Part shown: positions 1 to 10,830 of the stretch, piece after piece
How the letters are laid out: the number at the start of each line of letters is the position of its first letter
Numbering within the stretch: the stretch's first letter is position 1
Origin: Culex pipiens pallens
Taxonomy: Eukaryota > Arthropoda > Insecta > Diptera > Culicidae
Length of the DNA: 64,000 bases
Assembly: GCF_016801865.2 (NCBI RefSeq)
Contig: NC_068938.1
Span: 221,976,663 to 222,040,662 of the forward strand
Direction of reading: 5' to 3'
The notes under the pieces: model-generated
The model's input: the letters and a program-made list of their open reading frames with translations, nothing else
Told to the model about the DNA's origin: nothing
Database searches by the model: none
Translations under genes and position numbers: made by a program

Positions 1-345
1 CGATCTAGAAGTATGGCACTTTGAGTTTGATTTGAATACCGAAATTCGATAATATATTTACAAATCATGTCTCAGAATCCTGAAAGTATGACTTGTATTT
101 TTCATTGAAAGCTAAACTAATCACTTATCTTTTGAGGCGTGTAGAGCTAAAATTGGCTCAGCCATTCCGGAAAAATGATTTTTGAAAGAGTGTTTTTTCA
201 AAAATCTTCTATAACTATTTTTTGGACAACCCTATTTCGTATAGGCCCCTAATCATCAAACAAAATAGTCAAAACCGGTCTAATTATTTTGGCCAAGAAA
301 CTTCCAGGCCAAATTTGAGCCAAATCGGATCACTATTGATCTGGA
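1..345. repeat. Diverged arm of a fold-back repeat family
   Basis: This stretch aligns by eye with the inner part of the right arm of the fold-back element at 44,875-45,703. Shared landmarks are 'aaactaatcac' (about 114 here, 45,440 there), 'gtctaattatt' (about 279 and 45,609), 'ggccaag', and an 'atcgga' motif near the end. Similarity is clear but patchy, so it is an old fragment. No reading frame of note. Confidence 0.4.
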
Positions 346-545
346 TTCACTGTATAATAGTGCAAATCATGGATTTACTTTTTATTTAATAAATCGTGTC
401 TAAAATCAAGCTCATGTAATATTTTCCCTGAAAAAAGTGTTATATTCTAAGAAATTGGTTACTTTTTCTAACCCAATCCACTTTTTTTGACCCAATCTCA
501 TCTCCTAGGACCCAATTTCACCCCACTGACGTTACCATTAAAGTA

Positions 546-757
546 CAGTTAAACCTCGCATAGTGCGCAGGCGTTACGCTTTTTATTTATTCGATTTCTC
601 TAAAACGACATCATCTTTTGCAAACCGTTTAAAGCTAATTGTAGATTGGAACAAGACGAACAAATTGCTTCAAAAAGATTGCAAAAATATGATGCCTTGT
701 ATGAGAAATCGACGAAATACAAAGCGTAACGCCTGGGCACTATGCGAGGTTTAACTG
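546..757. mobile_element. 212-bp MITE with about 40-bp terminal inverted repeats and TA target duplication
   Basis: The left end begins CAGTTAAACCTCGCATAGTG and the right end is its reverse complement; the match runs on through 'caggcgttacgctt', giving TIRs of about 40 bp with one or two mismatches. The element is bounded on both sides by TA (544-545 and 758-759), the usual duplication of Tc1/mariner-type insertions. The 63-codon reading frame inside is a by-product of the TIRs. A non-autonomous mariner-like element is inferred from the TA duplication. Confidence 0.75.
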
Positions 758-759
758 TA

Positions 760-1899
760 ATCTACCATCTACTCTCTGAAACGATACGAGTAGGCCCCGA
801 GGACAAAATCCAAAAAAACATTTCTTGAGTCTTTTATTGAAAAGGCCCTATATAAACTATCGTATTTCATATGTTTAAAGAACCTTAAAAAAGCTCTAGT
901 TTTGTTTATTAAAATATATTAGAATATAATAATTAATTATTTCAATATTGAAGCTTTTAATTATTTGAGAATAGTAAAAAAAAGTTAAAGATGGACCCCC
1001 AAGCTTAAGAGATCGTCTGTTGTGTGCTATCTTGTGACAACGACCATTTAGTACTATTCGAGAAAATCGATTTAAATTTGTGAAAAACAAGAAAACTTTT
1101 CCACATTTTCCAACAAAATGTATGACGTGTCACAAGTGTGTATTGCGATATCCGGGAAACGGAAGCGAGTTCCCAAAATCGGATTAAAGCATCTTGTAGT
1201 GTTTGTCAAGTATAGCAAAACGTCATCCTCAACTCATTTTCTACCAAAATGGTCTATGTCACAAGATTTACACAATTTACATGGGTTATGCGCCTCCATA
1301 TTTGTGGTTAAGGCTCATATTCTTTGAAGGAGACGCACGGCTTTTTAAAAATTGCTCAATATTTGTTGCTTTTCTCATATTTTTTCAGATTTTCAACAAG
1401 TTCCTTTAAGTACATTTTTTATTTGCAATTGCAGTCTATTGATATTCAGCTTATGGAGGTGCAGGGCAGTTATACATATTCCAGTTTCTTCCATGGAGGC
1501 TCATGGTGAATTTGTCTGAGTGATATGCATATTTTGATCAATGCAAATTTATGTTTGCAGATTACAATTAGTTGCATTGCTCACTTTTTTAATTCTAATG
1601 GAAAGAAATTTATTGTTGAAATGGTTTCATGGTTTACAATTAGCATTTTTTCTTTTAATTTTGTAATAAATAAGAGATGATTTGTAAAATTGTATTACTT
1701 ATAGATTTGAATAGTTTAATGGAAATGCAATAAATTTTATGATTGCTTTTCAGCTTTTCAAAAATTCTGATGAGAAGTTTTTGACATTAAGAACATTTAC
1801 TATCAGGAATCGAAATATTTTAATTTGTAATCCATGATATTGTTATGAACTTGAATCATTTTGACTAATCGTTCTAGAGAAATTCTCTTAATTTTAACC
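760..1899. other. AT-rich intergenic stretch, no gene seen
   Basis: No open frame has a recognisable domain. The segment 1,030-1,350 has repeat-like phrases: 'gtcacaag' occurs at 1,128 and 1,258, and 'gcgcctccat' with 'ggagacgcacgg' around 1,290-1,340. Variants of the last pair recur near 4,641, 18,547 and 39,707, so part of this is probably an old dispersed repeat. Confidence 0.4.
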
Positions 1900-3240
1900 A
1901 CAAAAATTCCATCATCCCATAGTGCACCCGCACCAATTTGGATATATGGAGAGCGAGACCCCGACCGGAGTCCGACGCCGCCGAGTCGCCTCTTCCACAA
2001 CTTCCCATCAACAAGCTTGGCCAACAACAACAAAGCGAGCGAGAGCAGCCTACTGCGATGAGCGCGAGCTACTGTTGTTGGTTGGCCGGTCGGTCGCGCG
2101 AGCTTCTCCTCACCACATCATCAGCACACGGGCAGAAAATATATGTACAGTAACATGAATATGAATCATAATAAACACGCGCGAGCTCGCTCTTTGCTCT
2201 TCTCGTTGCTCCTTCTCTCTCGCTCTCGATCTGTTGTTTTTTGTTATGTTGTGTAGTGGTAGATGCTGCCCTCCCTGGGGGGTGGTGATGGTGTGGAGCG
2301 CGCGCGCGAGGTGGTTCATTGAGAAAAGTTGTTTTCTCGTGCGCTGCAGCTTTACTTTTTTCCCATGATCTGGACGAACCCGTGCTGCTGATCTTGGAAG
2401 AAGGAGCTTCGGGGGGTCTGCGCGAGTGAGGAGTCATCTCCAAGAAGTAGCAGCACACACTGACTGACACACGCACGCACACGCGGCGCAGAGCAGCGCA
2501 ATAATTGAAGGGTTATTTTGCACCGGAATACGGTTCGGGAGCTCGGAGGGACCTCCGGAAAAATGACCACAGTTCGGACCGAGCCAATGTGATGAAAATG
2601 GAAGAGTAGCAGAATTATTAATGAGAATCGTTTCATACTTTTTACCCGTGCTGCGCGCGCGGTGGTTGTTTCTCACCAAAAAGGGGCACTTCTTTTTTTG
2701 CTCCTCGTTTTGCTTCGTTTCGTTTTTCCACTCAAAATTTATTCGGGAAGCGTGATCGCAGCAAGCCGAGCAATCGCTTCAACTATGATGATGACTAGTG
2801 CGCCCAAGAATACCAACAACAACACCAACAACATTCCTCCGCTCTCCCAGACTGTGGGAAACAGGAAGACGGCGGCACCAGCCTACTCAGACCGGCGAGA
2901 GTGCGTGTGTGTGGCGCGCGATTAGCACACGAAGGGAGCAAGGCAAGAATGAATGAATGAACGAGTGAAGTCTAGGAGGAGGCCTACTGCGATGTGCGTG
3001 CCCGGCTCGGGTTCTTCTCGTGTTGTTGAACGTGCCTCCGGAGCGTGTGACAGAAATGTGGCCGACCCGACGACGACGACTCATTTGACTGGGGAAGCGG
3101 AACAATGGCCATCACGGTCGGTCGGGTCTTGGGTTGCCGGTTCAACGGAAGGGTGCGAAAATCTTCTGGGGGAAACGAAATTGGCGGTTGCTGAACTCGT
3201 GAACCTGACTTGTTGGGTGAGGAAGAGTTTTACGAGTTTT
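1900..3240. other. GC-richer non-coding block
   Basis: Composition rises well above the flanks, with CT/GA-rich runs (about 2,190-2,230), CGCG runs (about 2,300, 2,655), trinucleotide stretches and CA-rich tracts (2,455-2,490). Several frames of 70-137 codons are open on both strands, but none shows a domain and all are of simple composition, so I do not call them genes. It could be a promoter, a non-coding first exon or an enhancer. One Su(H)-type 8-mer (TGTGGGAA, 2,853-2,860) is present but is expected by chance in a window this size. Confidence 0.35.
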
Positions 3241-3471
3241 TAAATGGGCTTTTGTGGAAGAATTTGCGCAATATGCATTTCGTCACTTCAGTTGATTCTG
3301 TTAAGGAATTCTAGGAATAGATTCATTTTGTTTCTTTATTTTCATACATTTATCTAAGAAGCACCGAACCAACTTTTTTATTAGCTTAAAAATTATAGAA
3401 ATTTAATGTTTTTCTGATATTATAACAAAAAATTGAATTCATTCCAATCTCGATTATCCCGTGGTTTCCTA

Positions 3472-3698
3472 CACAGAAAAAAAAGTTGAATTTTGGAATG
3501 TTGAAAATTTGGTAGGTTGAATATTACCTCTTTATTTGTGTAATATTACATAAAAAATATGTAAAAATGTGAACCTGATGAATATTCATCAAAAACTGAT
3601 GAAAATTCATCATTTTCTGGGGTAAAATTTATCATTTATTTTGCCACAAAATCTGTCACCATTTCCTGATGAATATTACCATCATTTTTTTTTCTGTG
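3472..3698. mobile_element. 227-bp MITE, CACAGAAAA termini, TA duplication
   Basis: The element starts CACAGAAAAAAAA and ends with the reverse complement TTTTTTTTTCTGTG, flanked on each side by TA (3,470-3,471; 3,699-3,700). The interior is AT-rich with repeated 'gatgaa-attcatca' phrases. A shortened relative lies at 3,861-3,951. Confidence 0.65.
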
Positions 3699-3860
3699 TA
3701 GGAATTTCGAATAATCGAATCAGGGACATAACAATATATTTTTTTATTTACTCACTTTTAATATCAAATTCAAGTTCTGCGACCACATTAAACTAAAATT
3801 TGAGTTGTTGGTTGCCTGATACATTTCAAAAAAAAATCGCAATAATTTATAACCAAACCA

Positions 3861-3951
3861 CACAGAAAAAAAAGTTGAGTTTTGGAATGTTGAAAATTTG
3901 GAAAATCTGTCACCCTTTCCTGGTGAATATTACCATCATTTTTTTTCTGTG
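3861..3951. mobile_element. Internally deleted copy of the CACAGAAAA MITE
   Basis: Its first 40 bases and last 50 bases match the two ends of the element at 3,472-3,698 (the same 'ggaatgttgaaaatttgg' near the left, the same 'gaatattaccatcatt' near the right), but the middle is missing, leaving 91 bp. The flanking dinucleotide here is CA rather than TA. Confidence 0.6.
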
Positions 3952-4224
3952 CACGATCTCAGATTTTCAATATCCTAATCACATTAGAGCATATTTTGGG
4001 TCATAATTATGATCAACGACACAGAGCAGTACGACGAAAATTATTTTCTGATTCAATTGCATAAAGTGAAATTTCCTGAGAACATCGGATAATCGAGTCT
4101 ATACTTTAATGACAAAATACATTTTTGCAATTCCGTCATGAAACTACTTACTTTTCTGTCATTCTTGAACGACGAAATAGCCTACTTTTCTGTACCAAAA
4201 ATAACAGAATCGAATAACAACACT

Positions 4225-4550
4225 TTTCAAAATAAATGCTGAAAAGTTCTACTTTTCAGCACTGAAATGGGTGCTGAAAAGTTGAACTTTTCAGCACTTG
4301 TTTCGAAAAGTAACACTTTTCAACATTTTTTTGATTTAAACGATTTATTGACAAAATACATGAAAATTCAACTTAAAATTTCACTCGATGGGTGTTTTCG
4401 AAATTACAAAAAATGTTGTATGGAACTCGTTGCAAAACTTGATTTTTTCAGCACTCGTCGTATTTATCCAACTCGGTGAACCTCGTTGGATAAATGTACG
4501 ACTCGTGCTGAAAAAATCCTCTTTTTGCAACTTGTTGCATAAACTACTAT
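4225..4550. repeat. Palindromic repeats built on 'gctgaaaagt' and 'ttcagcactcgt'
   Basis: At 4,235-4,320 the phrase 'tgctgaaaagtt' alternates with its reverse complement. At 4,425-4,545 a second hairpin pairs 'cgttgcaaaacttga...tttttcagcactcgt' with its reverse complement around a central 'ggtgaacc'. A fragment of the second hairpin recurs at about 42,100-42,125. A degenerate fold-back element is inferred. Confidence 0.5.
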
Positions 4551-4877
4551 TTTCAATCAGTTGAAATTATAGTTTGTGAAGTTGCTCTTTTAAAAACTAA
4601 ATAGGTAAAGTAATATTTGAAAACAATTCGATTAAACAGCCATGCGCCTCCATCAAATGGTTTCAAATATCATCATTGGAAGGAGATGGACGGTAATTTA
4701 GATTTGCATTGCATTTTTCCTAATTAAATTGTTTGTTGAAAAATTGAAAGATGTCATTATTTTTACATATTACATATTCTAAAAATGATCGAAAAAAATA
4801 CGTATTGCAAATTTTGGAGAAATTCATACTGTTACTTTTCAGTGCGATGGATTTTTAATTTTCTGAAGGTTTGAAAT

Positions 4878-5650
4878 TTGGATCATATAAAAATAATTTT
4901 GACAAGTATAATGATTATTTCTTTCATGTTGAGGATTAACATAGTGATTTTTTGGTTTAAAGTTATTGTAAGTAAACATGTTTCATTGGAAAAATCAATT
5001 CAAATGAAGTTTTTTGGAATAGCCAAAAATGTTATATTTTGGCCGCTCATTTATGCTCGCTCATTCAAATGATCGACTCTTTTGAACGGCTTTTTTGCTC
5101 TTAAAACTCAAAATATCTTACAAATTGGAGCACTTGGTCACCGAAAAATTTAAATTTCTATTTGGTTCTGTAAATTTATATGGGCAAATCCCCTTTTTTT
5201 GTTGCCGCTCATTTTCGCTCGCGCTCGATTGAACACTTTTTTATTTGAGATTGAAATGTTGCTATTTTTTTCACTAAAATGCCAATAACTCCCTTTAGAT
5301 TTAACCAATTGGAATGCATCACCCTGCACTTTGTTGCGTTTTTTTAGCCTTTTCAGATGCATTTTGAATTTTGAAATTAAATTGAATTTTGACTAAGTTA
5401 CAGTATTTTTTAAAAATTTTGACGTTTTTAAACCTTCAAACTTTGTGTCCCGATTTGCCCAACTTCCCGTTTACCTAGAGTGCTCATATTTTGGCCAGAT
5501 GCTAGTTTTATATGTACAAACAACCCCTGAAAATTTCAGACAGATTGGTAAGGTCGTTACGAGATGGGTATACTTTGCTCGTGGACTCGCTTTTAAAATG
5601 AGCGGCTCTTTTGAACGGCTCTTTTTGTCTTTTTCAAAATTTTGTTGAAA
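4878..5650. repeat. Dispersed-repeat-like region with 'cttttgaacggct' phrase
   Basis: The phrase 'cttttgaacggctttttt' near 5,077 recurs in near-identical context near 5,606, with gagcgg/ccgctc phrases at 5,043, 5,203 and 5,600. The open frames here (64-70 codons) carry no domain. I cannot define ends. Confidence 0.3.
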
Positions 5651-5790
5651 AGGGCTTTTTAAAAGAATGTTGTGTTTTTTATGTTTTTTTTTAAATAAAG
5701 CTTTTATGAATTATTTGAAAAAAAAACTGACTAAAACCGAGAAGATTCGCTTGAAAATTCGATTTTTTTTCTACATTCTGATTTAATTAA

Positions 5791-6263
5791 CACTGGAACG
5801 CCCAACGCATGTCCAACTTACACGGACGCCCAAGCCTCCCAAAAAAGTTGGAACGGTAACTTCAACTCGCTGGTTCTCGGGCATAACTCAACCAATCGGG
5901 ACGATTCTTGTTTCCAGTAATTTGTAAGAATGTCTAGATGATCCTAGAACTTTGCAGAACTTAATTTGATCAAATCTGTAATTTCTGCGACCGAAAACAT
6001 CGTTCCACCTTTTTTCAAAACGACTACCTCCGCGGAATTTTTGGCGAATTTTTTTTTGTACGCGAAAAAAAAAGTTGGAACGATGTTTTTAGTCGCAAAA
6101 ATTACAGATTTGATCAAATTAAGTTCTGCAAAGTTCTAGAATCATCTAGACATCCTAACAAATCACTGAAAAGAAGAATCATCTTGATTGGTTGAGTTAT
6201 GCCCGAGATCCATTGAGTTGAAGTTACCGTTCCAACTTTTTTGGAGCCTTGGGCGTTGGAATG
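5791..6263. mobile_element. 473-bp fold-back MITE, TTAA target duplication (copy 1)
   Basis: The two halves are largely reverse complements: CACTGGAACGCCCAA at the left end and TTGGGCGTTGGAATG at the right, with further paired blocks ('aacggtaacttcaactc', 'agaacttaatttgatcaaat', 'cgttccacctttttt'). TTAA flanks both ends (5,787-5,790; 6,264-6,267). TTAA duplication is typical of piggyBac-type transposases; that assignment is inferred. A second copy lies at 47,914-48,370. Confidence 0.75.
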
Positions 6264-6367
6264 TTAATAAAGTCTATAAATGCCAAAATGGCAAGAGGAT
6301 TTAATTTGTTTCCAAGATCTCATGGTAGTTTTTTGATTTTTTTTCTAATGTACAATTATGTATCTGT

Positions 6368-6586
6368 GTGGGTCTCGTGACGCAGGGGTAGCGGCTCCGG
6401 CTGCCGATCCCGATGATGCTATGAGACGCGGGTTCGATTCCCGCCTTATCCACTGAGCTTCTATCGGATGGTGAAGTAAAACGTCGGTCCCGGTTTCTCC
6501 TGTCTCGTCAGAGGCGCTGGAGCAGAAATCCCACGTTAGAGGAAGGCCATGCCCCGGGGGGCGTAGTGCCAATAGTTTCGTTTTTT
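6368..6586 (+). mobile_element. tRNA-derived SINE (copy 1)
   Basis: The 5' part has an internal RNA polymerase III promoter: an A-box-like 'TGACGCAGGGG' about 10 bases in and a perfect B box GGTTCGATTCC about 63 bases in. The 3' part is not tRNA-like and ends in a short T-rich tail. A 10-bp target duplication ATGTATCTGT flanks it (6,358-6,367; 6,587-6,596). It is about 220 bp and closely matches the copies at 18,245-18,465 and 30,603-30,823. The minus-strand 75-codon frame is not a gene. Confidence 0.85.
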
Positions 6587-6599
6587 ATGTATCTGTACG

Positions 6600-7212
6600 A
6601 CCAGTTGTGCAATGAAGAGTTTTTTTATTTTGTTTAGAAAATCATTCACTTTTGGAATAATTGCAAAAAAATATTGATGGCAATTATGACAAATTTTACA
6701 TTAATTATAAATATAATATATTACAATATAAGGTGTTGACTTGCCATGATTTTTTGTTAGACGATATAAATTTTGCTTGGTTTACACTATTTTCACCAAA
6801 TTCCTTCTACAAGTTGTTAAGAATAGTTTTTGGTAACGATTTTACTTTTCCTTGGTAAGATATGAAAATCATCATTATTCAATGGTTGTCAACCTGGGAA
6901 TCAACTTTTGAAACACATTTGGTTTAAATCAAAAATTATGTCAGTGCCTTCAAGAAGGGTACAACCGGCATACGCTGATTCATTTTTGTACAAAAATTCG
7001 TAAAATTATACTAAATACAGAGCATGTTAGAGAAAACAATATTTTAGAAACCATAATGAATTTTTGAATTTGAATGAGCACCAATAGAATGTGTGTTTTG
7101 AAATCTGTTTAAAATTTGAAACGAGCCTTCTTTTTTGTAACATTTTTTCTAGAGAAATCAATATAAAAGCTAGTAACATTACACAGTTCTGAAGAATAAC
7201 TGAAATTGCTAT
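6600..7212. other. AT-rich intergenic stretch, nothing recognised
   Basis: Short frames only, no domain, no clear repeat boundary. Confidence 0.4.
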
Positions 7213-8454
7213 CAATTCAGTAACAACTTTTCAAAAGGGCGAAACCCTCAGATGTAAACAAACTGAGTTTTTGTCAGAATCATATAAAGCGAACAAAACT
7301 GATTCTAAAACACCCTCCATCATCTCAAAATTTCGAAAATACGTATTTTTACAAGCAAAAAACAAAAGGGCTAATCAACAACATCAATCAAAACAAACCA
7401 AATTGAGTTTCCGCCCTTGTGTTTTCACCCAATCACGAGGGGCGAATGTAGAGTTTTCTGCAAGTTCCGACGTATATTTTGAAACACTAAATTTTCGTTA
7501 TAATATAATGAATTTTAACCTGAAAATCCTCAAAATGGATAAAAATGTATGTTTCTGATGTCTCTAACCACAATTCCACAACAAACGCAGATTTGAATGA
7601 TCCTTAATACATAATTTTTTAATTTCAATTATTGTAGTATCGGATCTGGTCTGGATTCACAATCTAAATATGAAGGTCCATAATTTAACGGTTCTTGGAA
7701 CATCCGGGGATTCTGGGTCGAGCAATTGCAGGACAAAAAGTTCGTGTAGGGAGGTTTAGGAGGAATGCCGTACAAAATCATCGCCTCCGTAACCATTGAA
7801 GCTATGCAAAGATTGAGAAGGCACCGGGGTGGCCTAGTCGTCAGGTGCAATGTCCCCCACTTCCGGCGGGGACACCCCAAGGAACGTCACTTCAATATAG
7901 ACCACATCGTCAAACCAACTTGCTACTTACTGGCTCAACGAGTCTTGGCCTGAATCGGACTCCTTATGATCGCTTTCTAGACCAATTTTTTATCACTGAG
8001 GTTGCAAATATCACTGTATTATCACTGACTTTAATGTTTCACAATGATAAAATAGTTGTTTCACCACTTTTTTCTTTAAAAACCCGAAAAATGAACAAAA
8101 AACAAAAGGGCGAATCTGTTGTTTACTTCTGCTTTGTGGCGTAACCTGACGGGCTAATCCGTTGTTTTGGTTGAGTGGGTGGCGAATACGGTGGGGCGAA
8201 AATGTAGGCACGCTCTTCAAAAAGGCGTAATTTCTTTTTCTCAATTTTTAATAGCAAAAACACCTTAATTAATTTCAAATTGCTCTCTATGATGAAATTA
8301 TTGCTATTTTCTATTACGTTTTGACAAAATTGATGGTTTTCATGCTTTTTTTGTGGAAATAGGAATTGATCGAAATTGCAAAATTTTGAATGTTGATTTT
8401 CCCGAAACGGCAGGATCGTAGGTTTCGCCCTTTTGAAATGTTGTTACTGAATTG
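7213..8454. mobile_element. About 1.24-kb TIR element with subterminal 'aaaagggcgaa' repeats
   Basis: The left end CAATTCAGTAACAAC is repeated in reverse complement at the right end, and the match continues through 'tttcaaaagggcgaaacc' (about 33 bp with one mismatch). Inside, the motif 'aagggcgaa' or close variants recurs near 7,235, 7,368, 7,440, 8,105, 8,148, 8,193 and 8,425, in both orientations, like the subterminal transposase-binding repeats of P/hAT-type elements. The middle (7,740-7,980) is less AT-rich and includes a tRNA A-box-like 'TGGCCTAGTCG' near 7,832, possibly a nested insertion. No transposase frame is visible, and I found no clear target duplication. Confidence 0.5.
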
Positions 8455-8960
8455 CAGCAAAGCCATTGCACAACCCTTCTTGGTAAACAACAAAAAAATA
8501 TCAAAATTCCAATAGGACCAACATTTACCGCCAAAACCCAGTCTTATTTTCAAACCTCGTGTCCGCGTGCGTTTTGTCGTCATATGTTCCTCCTTTCCTG
8601 CCCTAATGGTCCCGCGCCCCTGCCCTACTTCTTGCTCCTTGTGCAACCCTCCTTTCTTTCATATATTTTTTTTGTTGCTTCCCTGGGACCCTTCAATTTA
8701 CTGATGCACACACATCACACATCGTCGTGTCGTGTCTGCTGCTTTGCAACGTGCGTTCCCACGGTCTTCATCGCCCGACGACGACGCACTCGGGGCTCAG
8801 CTGGAAGTCAACATGTTTTTTTGCTTCTTCTTCTGCTGCTGTCCCTTGGCTTCCTTCTTCCTTGCCAGAGGGTCCTCCCTGCCCTTTTCTTTCGATTTAT
8901 TTCGATCGCGCGCTCGCGCGCCTAGGACCCTTTCTGTATTGTTCTGAAAGTAAGCTTCGA
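8455..8960. other. GC-richer, pyrimidine-rich non-coding block
   Basis: Strongly CT-biased on the plus strand. A 157-codon frame (8,452-8,925) is open, but its translation is low-complexity (runs of Leu, Phe, Ser) with no domain. I regard it as non-coding; a promoter or untranslated region is possible. Confidence 0.3.
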
Positions 8961-10269
8961 GCGTGCCACATGAGGGTAATTTCCATTATTTTATCCCTCT
9001 AATCGGGAAGAATTGGGAAGATTGTGACGCATTTTTCTTGAAGCGAACCCCTATGTCTTAAGTCTTAGCGTCATTTACTTTGAAGGGAAAAACTAGTTGC
9101 AAATTTGGTGGCTGGGCTGGGGTGCACTTTTAACTATTAGAAAGAAATAGAGTCCGCTGCAGGGGAATCTCGTGCCGGAATTGCGACACAAGTCTAAGGC
9201 ACGAGGGGTCGGTTTTACATAGGGGACCCGTGGCCAATCCATAAGGAACTTGGCAGATGCCAAGATTTGGACGTGTTGGGCACACTTTAAAAGTTGTATG
9301 TTTGAAAAATTTGATGGTTCGAAGATATAGTTGCAGCTGTTGCACAATTTCATTGGACAATTTTACTCAGTTGCATTTGGTGCGATTTTGAAATCTTCTG
9401 TATCATCAATATCAAACATCTTTTTTCCTCAAATACCATTTCTAGGGGCCTAATAAAGTTACTATCAGTTCTTACTGTTATGTTACAAGTGTTTTCATGC
9501 ATTTTATTTCAGGAGAACATATCTGTAAAATGGGCATTTATAAGCAAATCAGCTAATAATTTATTTAAACGCGTACTTGTCCCACTTTCAAAACTGTATG
9601 CAATGCAACTTTAGCTTGGAATGATTTGGCGACATTATCTCAATATTTAATTTTGGAATCTATAAAATAATAGGACAATTCTGAAGGTTTTAATCAAAAC
9701 TTTATGATACATGAAGTAAATTGGTCTAATAACCATAAAATTTGAAAATTCTACATGAGACAACAGTGCATTTATGGCCAGTAAATGGTTTCAAACAGCT
9801 CAGGCAATAATAAAACTGATAGTCATTTGATATTTCAATCTTATTTTTGACATAAACTTAAAGTAGGTTTAATATTTTGTCGCTGTTTCGTAATATTGTA
9901 AATTTTTAACCTTAAAATTTTAATGGCTTTTTAATGGCTCACAATCTGCAAAAAGCTGAATCATTATTTTTAAACATTTGAATGAGCACAAAGTAATAAA
10001 TTGCCAGTTTGCTTTGAAATGAAATTTGGTATACATTTAACGTACCTTCAAACTTACTTTTGTGGTTCCAATCGAGCTGTCAAATTATACATTCCATTCC
10101 AGAAAAAAATAATTAAAAACAACAGTTTCTTTAAATTTTCATTACGACACGAATGCCATAGCAATGGTAAAGTGTCTTTAATAAAACTAATAATAATTAA
10201 ATTTTCAATTTTCAAAATCTCGTTTTTTATCAACAGAGTAATTCGAAGCCCTTTATCAAAAAAATTGTA
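8961..10269. other. AT-rich intergenic stretch, nothing recognised
   Basis: No frame with a domain, no clean terminal repeats. Confidence 0.4.
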
Positions 10270-10830
10270 AAGTAGTTTTCGATTGCAAATTCAATTTTGC
10301 ATTAAAAAATAACTTCAAATTTGTTTTTGCATGAAATTTCGATTTTTTCCAAAAATCACTATTTTTTCAAAAATTCATAACTTGGCGGCAGATTTTTTGA
10401 CCATGTTTCTCTATAGCTCAAAAGTTGCGGATTTTAGTCCCCTAAAACATATAAAAAAATCTCGAAAATCAAAAAATACATATTTAGGGAAATTGAGTTT
10501 TAGTGAAAATAAAGTTGATAAAAAAATCTGCAAATTTTTTTTCCGTGTACCTATTTTTTTCTCAAAAGTCCTCAACAATACCTACAACTTTGCCGAAGAC
10601 ACCAAATTGATCAGAAAATTCACTCAAAAGTTACAGCTGTTTGAATATTTACATACCATTTTTGTATGGACAGCAGCCAAAATTGTATGGAGACTTGTAT
10701 GGGTGAAACAATGACACAAAATAGCTTATTTGGTCATAGGGAAGACCCCCACAAAGTTTGAGTCAAATAAAAAAATACAAAAAATAAAAATGGTCGAAAT
10801 CGGCCGATTTCGTAGAGAGTTGCTCAACAG
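10270..10830 (+). repeat. Fragment of the 'gccgaagacacc' dispersed repeat family
   Basis: It shares a chain of landmarks with the right arm of the large fold-back at 48,911-50,847: 'gattgcaaattcaattttgcatt', 'acctacaactttgccgaagacacc', 'tttttgtatggacagc', 'gtatggagacttgtatgg' and 'gtcgaaatcggccgatttcgtagag'. Only one arm is present. The 127-codon frame inside is incidental. Confidence 0.6.

Noticed and set aside
2853..2860. Isolated Su(H) 8-mers at 2,853, 13,468, 16,063 and 41,553
   Set aside because: A degenerate 8-mer is expected roughly eight times by chance on both strands of 64 kb; only the paired site at 14,087-14,119 is informative.
6345..6572. 75-79-codon frames repeated at 6,345, 18,262 and 30,567
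   Set aside because: They are the antisense strand of the SINE, which carries pol III promoter boxes and target duplications.
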